From positions 1 to 53,388 of the forward strand of contig NZ_JAHKRN010000059.1 of the NCBI RefSeq assembly GCF_019396385.1: DNA of 53,388 bases, written 5' to 3'. Positions 9,401 to 16,366 of this stretch are shown piece after piece. This DNA is from Nonomuraea harbinensis. Its GTDB lineage: Bacteria; Actinomycetota; Actinomycetes; Streptosporangiales; Streptosporangiaceae. The stretch's first letter is position 1, and every line of letters begins with the position of its first letter. A program made the translations under genes and the position numbers. The notes under the pieces are model-generated. The model saw only the letters and a program-made list of their open reading frames with translations, was not told where the DNA came from and did no database searches.

Positions 9401-11403
9401 TTCATCTCCACGAGCTCGGCGCCGCTCTCGTCGAGCTGGAACGACCACACCTGGTCGTTGTTCCACTCGCCGAACACGGCCTTGCCGTCCCAGTACGCCG
9501 GCCACTTCACGTCCGACTCCAGGTCCGGGTCGGCGCGGTAGACCGGGCCGCCCATCGGCGCGCCGCCCCTCAGCTCCGGGAAGTTCTGCGGGTCGGCCGC
9601 GTAGTGGTACCAGACCGTCGCGGGCACCATCGTGGGCAGGTTGGTGAGACCGTCGTTGTTCGGCGAGTCGTTGACCGGCGCGGTGCAGTTGAACGCCGCC
9701 CCCGACTGCTGGGTGGCGAAGTCGTAGTCGATGTACGGGGTGTTGCCGCCGACGCAGTAGGGCCAGCCGTAGTTGCCCGGCTCGGAGACGATGTTCCACT
9801 CCACCGTGTTCTGCGGGCCCCGGGTGGCGCTCGCCGAACCGGCGTCGGGGCCGTACTCGCCGAGCATGACGTGGCCCGTCTTCGGGTCCAGGCCGATGCG
9901 GAACGGATTGCGGAAGCCCATGCCGTAGATCTCCGGCTTGGTGTCCTCCGTGCCCGGCGGGAAGAGGTTGCCGGACGGGATGGTGTAGGTGCCGTCGGGC
10001 TCGGGGTGGATCCGCAGCAGCTTGCCGCTCAGGCTGTTGGTGTTGCCCGAGGTGCGCTGGGCGTCCCAGCTGGCACGGCCGGACCGCTCGTCGATCGGCG
10101 TGTAGCCGTCGGAGGCGAACGGGTTGGTGTTGTCTCCCGTGCCCAGCCACAGATCGCCGGTCCTGGGGTCCATCACCATGCCGCCGCCGTGGTGGCAGCA
10201 CTCGGCCCGCTGGACCGGGACGTCGAGGATCCGCGTCTCGCTCTCCAGGTCCAGGGTGTCGCCGGTGACGGTGAACCTGCTCAGCCGGTCGACGTTCTCC
10301 CCGGTGGGCGAGTAGAACAGGTACACCCAGTGGTTGGTGTCGAAGCCGGGGTCGAGCGTGAGCCCGAGCAGGCCGCTCTCGTTGGCGGTGAAGACGTCCA
10401 GCTGCGCCGCCGTCACCGTGCCGCCGGACGGCTTGATGATCTTGACGTCGCCGAGCCGGTCGATGTAGAAGACCCGGCCGTCCTTGGCGACGTCCACCAT
10501 CATCGGGTTCGAGGTGTTGTCGTCGAGCGTGACCTTCTCGAAGCTGCTGCTCTGCGAGGCCGAGCAGTCGGCCCTGACCGCGCCGGCGGCGGTCTGGATG
10601 CCGCCGAGGAGCAGCTTCAGGAAGTTGGGCTCGCTGTAGTTCTCCTTGAGATGGCCGAGCCCGGTGTACCAGGAACGGCCGCCGTCGTAGTCGTGGCACC
10701 AGGTGTTCGGGTGGTCGGCGCCCATCGTGGCGCCGGTGTAGGACTTCTCGTCCATCGACGTCAGCACGTGGACGTCGGCGCGCGGGTTGGCCTGGTAGTC
10801 GTACCACTCGTCGGTACGGGTCCAGGTCACCGGCAGGTCCTTCGTGGACGGGTGCGCCGGGTCCTCGACCTTGACCGTGGCCTGCTGGATCGCCGGGTGC
10901 GACTTGAAGTACGCCCCGACCAGCCCGCCGTACCACTCCCAGTCGTAGCCGCTGTCCGCGGCGGCGTGGACGCCGACGAAGCCGCCGCCGTTCTGGATGT
11001 AGCGCTGGAAGGCGTCCTTCTGGTCCTGCGTGCCCAGCGGGTCACCGGTCGTGGACATGAAGACCACGGCCTGGTACTGGGCCAGGTTCTGGTCCGTGAA
11101 CAGCGCGCTGTCCTCGGTGGTGTCGACCTCGAAGTTGTTCTCCTGGCCGAGTTGCTGCACGGCCGCGATGCCCTCGGGGATCGAGTCGTGCCGGAAGCCT
11201 GTCGTCTTCGAGAAGACGAGCACCTTGAACGCGGGCTCGGCCGCCGTGGCGGCCTCGGCGCTCACGGGCGCCGCGAGGAGGGTGACGAAGGGGGCGACGA
11301 GGGCCAGGGCCATCGTCGTCGCGGTCCGGCGCCTCGGGCGTCGTCCGCGTGCTGGCAGGACCGCGTTGAGCAGCCTGGCCCACGTTCGATGACGTGGTGA
11401 CAT
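6406..11403 (-). CDS. Giant secreted ThuA / glucose-sorbosone dehydrogenase / PKD / CBM6 / LamG-like protein
   Basis: The 1665 residues have a long basic N-terminus and signal sequence (about 1-55, ending APVSAEAA). A ThuA-like domain follows at about 59-275 (KVLVFSKTTGFRHDSI, GGGFVGVHAAADS), then a glucose/sorbosone-dehydrogenase beta-propeller at about 285-720 (ESGLLGLTLDPGF, CCHHGGGMVMDPRTGDLWL, GFRNPFRIGLDP). Next come a PKD domain at about 730-800 (EGSRDPDGEPLTFAWDLDGD), a CBM6-like region at about 910-1065 (QHIGFVQDGDWWSFDPVNL) and a second PKD at about 1075-1155. Two related LamG/DUF1349-like modules at about 1160-1560 share DGKL...DIY and YQQ(A/G)GL. It is probably an extracellular carbohydrate-modifying or sugar-oxidising enzyme (PQQ-type propeller), with the other modules for glycan binding. 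The ROK regulator lies upstream in the same direction. Confidence 0.9.
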   Translation of the reverse strand: MSPRHRTWARLLNAVLPARGRRPRRRTATTMALALVAPFVTLLAAPVSAEAATAAEPAFKVLVFSKTTGFRHDSIPEGIAAVQQLGQENNFEVDTTEDSALFTDQNLAQYQAVVFMSTTGDPLGTQDQKDAFQRYIQNGGGFVGVHAAADSGYDWEWYGGLVGAYFKSHPAIQQATVKVEDPAHPSTKDLPVTWTRTDEWYDYQANPRADVHVLTSMDEKSYTGATMGADHPNTWCHDYDGGRSWYTGLGHLKENYSEPNFLKLLLGGIQTAAGAVRADCSASQSSSFEKVTLDDNTSNPMMVDVAKDGRVFYIDRLGDVKIIKPSGGTVTAAQLDVFTANESGLLGLTLDPGFDTNHWVYLFYSPTGENVDRLSRFTVTGDTLDLESETRILDVPVQRAECCHHGGGMVMDPRTGDLWLGTGDNTNPFASDGYTPIDERSGRASWDAQRTSGNTNSLSGKLLRIHPEPDGTYTIPSGNLFPPGTEDTKPEIYGMGFRNPFRIGLDPKTGHVMLGEYGPDAGSASATRGPQNTVEWNIVSEPGNYGWPYCVGGNTPYIDYDFATQQSGAAFNCTAPVNDSPNNDGLTNLPTMVPATVWYHYAADPQNFPELRGGAPMGGPVYRADPDLESDVKWPAYWDGKAVFGEWNNDQVWSFQLDESGAELVEMNRILGSLSFKKPMDMKFGPDGALYMIEWGSGFGGDNADSGIYRIEYIKGTRPPIARATADKTDGPLPLAVTFSSEGSRDPDGEPLTFAWDLDGDGDTDSTDPNPSYTYEEGGDYNVVLTVTTPGGKTATASVAISAGNTRPTVTVDLPPNGAFFEFGDQVKFKVTATDPEDGTIDCDKVQIQAILGHESHGHPLDQHTGCEGTLQTQQAGHGEYDNLFYVIEASYTDEGANGAKPLTGRGETLLQPKRKQAEHFTRTGRVADGVGTDTAGVQAETTSDPQGGNQHIGFVQDGDWWSFDPVNLSNLTAIRLRAASGGAGGTVQVRAGDPETGTLIGSAEVTPTGGWQTFTDVTLDVTGPPAESGPLYFVVRKPASAANDAYLANFNWVDFVGKGATDNQRPVVTATATPVTGVAPLTVDFEATASDPEGDPITYKWNFGVNGAPEPTTAEASHTYTAPGTYTAVVTVSDDKGASATAEVQVKVDAPAVVCFTGRSDDFLGDQLDRDRWSVVRENQDLRVADGKLVIPTSTTDIYSTGGNTPNIVVQPAPPGAWTATAKLTLDARDAYQQAGLIIYGDDDNYAKMVLQARSTSGPNHADRIFQFIREENGSPNEVSQSNTATLGDAYPDTVYVRFISDGTNITAHYSADGTTYTAMPQTKPLAGITDPKIGLISLAGADHPVVDASFDWFHITPDDSATGPDPDDEFDGTALDACRWTAIVRPDATAMRVSDGKLELDTTTGDIYGTDNTGPKNLILQPAPSGDWTLETKVDASALNEQYQQGGLMVYTGDDDYVKLDFLTTNAAGSTVARSIELRSEAGGTVQSPQPQVNNLTTGIWWLRLKKEGDTYSGSYSADGETWTELSAAVQNSAVATGAKVGVYTIGTNQSASKKVTFDYFRLTKAAAVDLAVSASSRCIGTSAYVAVTAVNGSDVPVTVTLTTPFGSKTVADVTPGKQAYQSFNSRAGQIDAGTVTVKGVATIGGEQVTSSYDADYPALSCR

Positions 11404-11525
11404 GGAAAACCCTTCCTGACCGGGGGGACGTCAGGCAAAGGCGCGCGCCGCCGCGCTGTTGCCACTGGGTGGGTAGCGGATGGTGCGGGGTGCTGGAGGG
11501 TGCCGTCTCCAGGCGTGTGGGGCCG

Positions 11526-12803
11526 TCAGTGAGGTACCGGCCGGGGCGATGAATCCATGATCGTCGTCGGGTCGTCGATGATGTCGCTGACCACCATGCT
11601 GGCGGCGCCGCGAGAGGCGGCGCCGAAGCCGAGAGTGGAGGCGACGAACCGGCACTGGGCGGCGGGAGCGGCCACCACGAGCCGTTGCAGCTGGTCCTGC
11701 GCGTGCGGCAGCAGCCACTGCGCCAGCGAGGCGAAGTAGCCGCCGATGACGATCACGCGCGGGTTGAACAGGTTGGCCAGGATCGAGCCGCCGAGCCCGA
11801 GCCACTCGCCGACCTGCGCCACCGCCGTCGTCATGCGCCGGTCGCCGGAGGCCAGGCCCCTGGCGAGGTCGGCCACCCGCTCGCCGGGGTCGGGCACCGG
11901 CATGCCGGGCAGCCCGTAGGCCTGCTCGGGCATGGCCGCGCGGACGAGCGCGGCCAGGCCGACCTTGGTCTCCCAGCACCCGATGCGGCCGCAGCCGCAC
12001 TGGGCGCCGTTCGGGTCCACCTGCAGATGCCCGACCTCGCCGGAGAATCCGTCCGCGCCGCGCAGGAGCTCGCCGCCCAGGATGATGCCGCCGCCGACCC
12101 CGACCTCTCCGGTGAGGTACACCAGGTACGGAGTGCCGGCGGCGACGCCGGAGGTGTATTCGGCCAGCGCGGCGAGGTTCGCGTCGTTGTCCACCCGCAC
12201 GGGCACGCGCAGCGGGCTCAGCAGGGAGCTCAGCTGGTCGGCCAGCGGCAGGTCGTGCCAGTAGAGGTTCGGCGCGAGCGTCACGACGCCGCGCACCACG
12301 TCCACGAGCCCGGGGACCGCCACCACGATGCCGGCGGGCGACGCTCCGGCCCGCCGCATGGCCTCCACGGCCTCCTCGGCCACGAGCCCGAGCCGGCGCA
12401 CGGCGCTGTCGGGGCCGCTGCCCATGGCGTCGTAGGCGACCCGGCGCTCGACCAGGATCCGGCCGCTGAGGTCGGTGCCGTGGACCGCGATGTAGTCGAC
12501 GTTGATCTCCATGCCGAGGGCGCCGACGTGCGCGCCGTGCAGCGCGACCGCCCGTCTGGGGCGGCCGACCGCGCCGACGTGCTCGACGCCGACCTCGCGT
12601 ACCAGACGCCGTTCGAGGAGCTCGGCCATGAGGTTGGACACGGTGGCCCGGTGCAGCCCGGTCGCCTCGGCGATGTGGGCGCGGGACAGGGACTTGTGGT
12701 CGCGCAGCTCGCGCAGCACCAGGGAGAGGTTGGCCCGGCGCAGCGCGGCGAGACCCGCCGGCGGAGCGCCGCCCGAAGCACCGTTGGGCGGCTTGTACGT
12801 CAT
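11526..12803 (-). CDS. ROK-family transcriptional regulator
   Basis: The protein is about 425 residues. The N-terminal winged helix (about 20-85; LSRAHIAEATGLHRATVSNLMAELLERRLV) is followed by a ROK sugar-kinase-like domain: VPGLVD, the glycine-rich GEVGVGGGIILGGEL, and the zinc-site cluster CGCGRIGCWE. ROK repressors bind a sugar or sugar phosphate and release DNA. The gene is 122 bp upstream of the giant exoprotein gene in the same direction and divergent from a sugar isomerase/epimerase gene, so both are likely targets. Start choice: ATG 12803; an in-frame GTG three codons upstream (12812) is equally possible, since the purine stretch AAAGGGG lies close to either. Upstream sequence is unusually AT-rich (12825-12850). 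Confidence 0.88.
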   Translation of the reverse strand: MTYKPPNGASGGAPPAGLAALRRANLSLVLRELRDHKSLSRAHIAEATGLHRATVSNLMAELLERRLVREVGVEHVGAVGRPRRAVALHGAHVGALGMEINVDYIAVHGTDLSGRILVERRVAYDAMGSGPDSAVRRLGLVAEEAVEAMRRAGASPAGIVVAVPGLVDVVRGVVTLAPNLYWHDLPLADQLSSLLSPLRVPVRVDNDANLAALAEYTSGVAAGTPYLVYLTGEVGVGGGIILGGELLRGADGFSGEVGHLQVDPNGAQCGCGRIGCWETKVGLAALVRAAMPEQAYGLPGMPVPDPGERVADLARGLASGDRRMTTAVAQVGEWLGLGGSILANLFNPRVIVIGGYFASLAQWLLPHAQDQLQRLVVAAPAAQCRFVASTLGFGAASRGAASMVVSDIIDDPTTIMDSSPRPVPH

Positions 12804-12967
12804 GGGTACCACCCGCCCCTTTGTTTATCTTTGAGATCAATTAATGGCAGTTGTAACACGGGGATGCACGAATGCGCACCCCTCACATTCGTAACGAGTT
12901 GGCATCGCCGAAATCGCCGCATTTCAGCGACCACTCCGGCGCCAGTTACCGGAACGTTACCTAAATT

Positions 12968-12979
12968 GCAACCGGTTTC
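12968..12979. promoter_or_regulatory. LacI/ROK-like operator GCAACCGGTTTC
   Basis: GCAACCGGTTTC is a near-perfect palindrome around CCGG (one mismatch against GAAACCGGTTTC), the core seen in many LacI-family operators. It lies between the divergent ROK gene and the sugar isomerase gene. No LacI gene is in the window. Low certainty. Confidence 0.3.
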
Positions 12980-13045
12980 CCCCTTGTGCCCTCAGAGGTC
13001 GGCACCTTTAATTCGGTGAGCCATCCGCACTGATCGAGGAGGAGC

Positions 13046-13626
13046 GTGGACCACAACCCGGCCGATCGCCACGCGACCGACTCGGCGAGTCGCGACGGAC
13101 CCGCGGACCAGGTCACCGTGCACCCCGACCGCGTCCTCGTGCCGCGTCATGTGAGCGCGAACATCCCGTGCTCCCGGCCGGCCGTCACCGTCGCGACCGG
13201 GTCGAACGGGCATCCTCGACCTGGCCTGCCTCACCGCCGAGGTGGGCGTCGGTGGCGTCGTCAACTCCGTCCGAACGTCTCCGGCCGTCGGAGTCATCGG
13301 AAGAACCCCGACGGTCCGCTCGCCCTGACCCGCCTCCGTCCCCCGCACGTTCCACCCGCCTGATCGCTGTTCCGCACCTTCCGCGTGCTGCGGCCACGGC
13401 GCGTGCTGTCCGGCGGACGGACGCCGCTGTGTCCCCACCCACCGGGCCTTCCGTGCCCTTGTGCCCCAGAACGTCCCCGCCCGCCTGATCGGCAGCCAGA
13501 GCCGCAGCGGCACCGTCGACGCCGACCTCGGTGCCATCGCGGCGGTGCCAACCGGTGCCGCCAGGCGGGCGGGGCACGGCCCCACCGAACTGGCGGCCGT
13601 CGAGCAGAGCGCGGCTGAGGCAGCCG
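13046..13626 (+). pseudogene. Possible decayed gene upstream of the sugar isomerase
   Basis: A GTG at 13046 has an excellent ribosome site (GAGGAGGAGC) and about 50 codons with GC-rich third positions. The GC3 pattern then passes to another frame near 13200 (TGILDLACLTAEVGVGGVV) and to further frames up to about 13620 (GTVDADLGAIAAVP). No single frame is open throughout and no family is recognised. Either a gene has decayed here or this is structured leader sequence. It fills the gap between the ROK gene and the isomerase gene. Weak call. Confidence 0.3.
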
Positions 13627-13646
13627 CTTGACGATGTGGAGGATTC

Positions 13647-14654
13647 ATGACGAGACCGATCACGTTGTTCACCGGGCAGTGGGCGGACCTGCCGTTCGAG
13701 GAGGTCTGCCGGCTGGCTTCCGAATGGGGCTACGACGGCCTGGAGATCGCCTGCTGGGGCGACCACTTCGAGGTCGACAAGGCCGTCGCGGACGACTCCT
13801 ACGTCGAACGCAGGAAGGAGACCCTGGCCAAGTACAACCTCGGCGTGTGGACGATCTCCAACCACCTCGTCGGCCAGGCCGTCTGCGACCACCCCATCGA
13901 CGAGCGCCACAAGGGCATCCTGCCCGCCCGCATCTGGGGCGACGGCGAGCCGGAAGGCGTGCGGCAGCGCGCCGCCGAGGAGATGAAGAACACCGCCAGG
14001 GCCGCCCGCGCGCTCGGCGTCGACACCGTCGTCGGCTTCACCGGCTCGTCGATCTGGCACACGCTGGCGATGTTCCCACCGGTGCCCCCGTCCATGATCG
14101 AGGCGGGGTACGCCGACTTCGCCGACCGCTGGAACCCGATCCTCGACGTCTTCGACGAGGTCGGCGTGCGCTTCGCCCACGAGGTGCACCCCAGCGAGAT
14201 CGCCTACGACTACCACACCACGGTGCGCACGCTGGAGGCCATCGGGCACCGGCCGGCCTTCGGCCTGAACTGGGACCCCTCACACATGGTGTGGCAGGAC
14301 CTGGACCCGGCGAACTTCATCCTCGACTTCGCCGACCGCGTCTACCACGTGGACTGCAAGGACGCCCGCGTCGCCACCCGCGACGGACGGCGCGGCCGCC
14401 TGTCCTCCCACCTGGCCTGGGCCGACCCCGGGCGCGGCTGGGACTTCGTGTCCACCGGCCGGGGCGACGTGCCGTGGGAGGCGTGCTTCCGGGCGCTCAA
14501 CCACATCGGCTATGACGGCCCGATCTCCATCGAGTGGGAGGACGCGGGCATGGACCGGCTGCACGGCGCGCCGGAATCCCTCGCCTACATCCGCTCGCTC
14601 AACGCCATCACCCCGCCGGCCGCCGCCTTCGACGCCGCCTTCTCCTCAGAGTGA
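13647..14654 (+). CDS. Sugar phosphate isomerase/epimerase (xylose isomerase-like TIM barrel)
   Basis: The 335 residues start at ATG 13647 behind GGAGGA. The fold is the AP-endonuclease-2/xylose-isomerase-like TIM barrel, beginning ITLFTGQWADLPFEEVCRLA. Likely metal ligands sit in FAHEVHPSE (Glu), LNWDPSHMVW (Asp/His), VYHVDCKDA (His/Asp) and ISIEWEDAG (Glu). Proteins of this family isomerise or epimerise sugars or keto-sugars in the cytoplasm. Pairing of such a gene with a ROK regulator and a ThuA-domain exoprotein suggests a common sugar-oxidation or glycan-degradation pathway. The specific substrate cannot be read from sequence. A hairpin terminator follows at once. Confidence 0.87.
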   Translation: MTRPITLFTGQWADLPFEEVCRLASEWGYDGLEIACWGDHFEVDKAVADDSYVERRKETLAKYNLGVWTISNHLVGQAVCDHPIDERHKGILPARIWGDGEPEGVRQRAAEEMKNTARAARALGVDTVVGFTGSSIWHTLAMFPPVPPSMIEAGYADFADRWNPILDVFDEVGVRFAHEVHPSEIAYDYHTTVRTLEAIGHRPAFGLNWDPSHMVWQDLDPANFILDFADRVYHVDCKDARVATRDGRRGRLSSHLAWADPGRGWDFVSTGRGDVPWEACFRALNHIGYDGPISIEWEDAGMDRLHGAPESLAYIRSLNAITPPAAAFDAAFSSE

Positions 14655-14661
14655 CGCCGTT

Positions 14662-14701
14662 CCGCCGGGGCGACGGCCGCAGATGGCCGCCGCCCCGGCG
14701 G
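14662..14701 (+). terminator. Terminator hairpin after the isomerase gene
   Basis: CCGCCGGGGCGACGGCC (14662-14678) pairs with GGCCGCCGCCCCGGCGG (14685-14701) with one mismatch and a 6-nt loop, eight bases past the stop. The rest of 14702-14964 shows no gene; it separates two convergent units. Confidence 0.7.
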
Positions 14702-14964
14702 AGATCCGCACGCTCTCCGTTCCCGTGCAGATGCTGCTCGACGCGCGAGTGGATGGCCGCAAGACCGGAATCTCCGCCTCCTTCGACCTCTGCGGCCGAT
14801 TTTCGGGCATCCATACGTCATGAGCGAAATAGCACGGTGACCATTATGGCTTTTGCGCCTTGGCCGGCCGGGTGGGCATGCGGCCGCGCGCCATGCCTGA
14901 GAATAGAGGGCTCCCGTTAAGGCATCGCTGGCAATTCCCGATACTTCACATTAAAGGCCTGTCA

Positions 14965-16200
14965 CTATTTATCCTCCGGAGTCAGGACGTGTCGGTTTCG
15001 GTCCCCCAGCCAGGCCGCTTCGAGGATCGCGGTCAGGCTGGCGGTGTCGGTCGGGCCTGGATGGTTCTGGATCAAGCGGGTGACACCACTGGCCATCTCC
15101 GCGAAGCGCGGGAGGTCAGCGCGTGCCACGCCGATGTCCGCCAAGGTGGCGGGGATGCCGATGTCGGCAAGGAGCCCGTCGAGCCAGGTGAGGAACGCAT
15201 CTGCGGCCTCGGCGTCCGAGGCGTCGGTCACATCGAGCCCGCACACCTCGGCGAGGATGGCCAACCGGTCGCCGATGGCGCCCCTGGCCGCGTCCAGCGC
15301 GTAGGGCAGCAGCAGCCCGACGCCCAGGCCGTGCGGTGTGTGGGTGGCGGCGCCGATGGGGTACTGGAGGGCGTGCGGAGCCGCGTTGCCCGCGTGGGAG
15401 AACGCGAGCCCGGCCAGCATGGACCCGTAGGACATGTCCGCGCGCGCTTCCTTGTCGCCTCCGTCCCTGACGACATGGGGCAGGCTGCGGGCGATCCGCT
15501 CCGCGGCCAGGAGCGCGTAGTGATCGGTGATCGAGTTGCGGCCGAGGAAGACCTGCTCCACCGGGTCGCGTGGTCCGTGGGCCCGGGGCCGCGCGGTGTA
15601 GCTCTCCACCGCGTGGCAGAACGCGTCGATGCCGGAGTGGGCAGTGACGGTCGCCGGGCAGGTGTAGGTGAGCTCGGGGTCGACGATGGCGAAGTCGGGC
15701 ACGATGTGGACGCTGGAGACCCCCACCTTCAGCTCGCGGTCAGGGTCGGTCAGCACCGAGACGGGCGTGAGCTCGGAGCCGGTGCCTGACGTCGTCGGGA
15801 CCGCGACGAGAGGAATCGTCGGCCCGGGCACCTTCGACTCGCCGTAGAAGTCGCGCGGCGTCCCACCATGGCACCGGATGACGCCGACGATTTTGGCGAG
15901 GTCGATCACCGTGCCACCGCCGATGGCGAGAATGGCGTCGGCGTCCACCTCTGCGGCGACCGAGACGGCCAGGGCGACATCGGCGAGTGGCACGTCCGGA
16001 CTCGCGTCGGCGAACACCTCGACGACTTCGACCCTCTCCCGCACGGCGGCCACGATCTCGGCCACGCCCGGCTGCCCCAGAAGAACCCGGTCGGTCACGA
16101 TGAGGACGCGCGAGCCACACTCGGCCACCACTCGCGGGATGTTCTGCGCGACCCCTTCGCCCACTATCAGCTGGCGTGGTGCGCGGACGGTCTCAAGCAT
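14965..16200 (-). CDS. Iron-containing alcohol dehydrogenase
   Basis: The 411 residues show the family's NAD-binding GGG motif (ILAIGGGTVIDLAK), TTSGTGSE, and the metal site: Asp and His in HSGIDAFCHAVESY, His in THTPHGLGVGLLLP and His in LIQNHPG. Fe/Zn group III alcohol dehydrogenases interconvert alcohols and aldehydes or ketones in the cytoplasm. The gene is the last of an operon that encodes a solute importer and a succinate-semialdehyde-type dehydrogenase, so the two enzymes probably oxidise an imported alcohol in two steps (for example a 4-hydroxybutyrate-like or polyol substrate; inference). Only the short ORF at 16202-16366 separates it from the dehydrogenase gene. Confidence 0.9.
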   Translation of the reverse strand: MLETVRAPRQLIVGEGVAQNIPRVVAECGSRVLIVTDRVLLGQPGVAEIVAAVRERVEVVEVFADASPDVPLADVALAVSVAAEVDADAILAIGGGTVIDLAKIVGVIRCHGGTPRDFYGESKVPGPTIPLVAVPTTSGTGSELTPVSVLTDPDRELKVGVSSVHIVPDFAIVDPELTYTCPATVTAHSGIDAFCHAVESYTARPRAHGPRDPVEQVFLGRNSITDHYALLAAERIARSLPHVVRDGGDKEARADMSYGSMLAGLAFSHAGNAAPHALQYPIGAATHTPHGLGVGLLLPYALDAARGAIGDRLAILAEVCGLDVTDASDAEAADAFLTWLDGLLADIGIPATLADIGVARADLPRFAEMASGVTRLIQNHPGPTDTASLTAILEAAWLGDRNRHVLTPEDK

Positions 16201-16201
16201 G

Positions 16202-16366
16202 TCAGTGCCTCTCTGGAACGTCGGCGGTGATGTGCTGGACGGACGTCCAGCTCACCTGCGAGACCGGGACGGCGATCGCCCCGTCCACCGCCGCGGCCGC
16301 GTCCGTGGCGCGCGCACCGGCGGAGCCGACGGCGTCCCCGGGCACCTGGAGCAGCGGGCCGGTCAC
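16202..16366 (-). CDS. Candidate 54-residue small protein
   Basis: GTG 16366 overlaps the stop of the aldehyde dehydrogenase gene (GTGA), and the ORF's TGA lies one base before the ATG of the alcohol dehydrogenase gene, so the frame fills the gap exactly. 51 of 54 codons end in G or C, as expected for coding sequence in this genome. The product begins VTGPLLQVPGDAVGSAG and has a short Ala-rich centre and a C-terminus with Trp and His; no signal peptide, membrane helix or known family is seen. It could be a true small subunit or a leftover fragment of a lost gene. Coding status is inferred from position and codon bias only. Confidence 0.4.
   Translation of the reverse strand: MTGPLLQVPGDAVGSAGARATDAAAAVDGAIAVPVSQVSWTSVQHITADVPERH

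Noticed and set aside
8548..11400. Plus-strand open frame of 950 codons
   Set aside because: Also an antisense shadow of the giant exoprotein gene; no recognisable motif and atypical composition.
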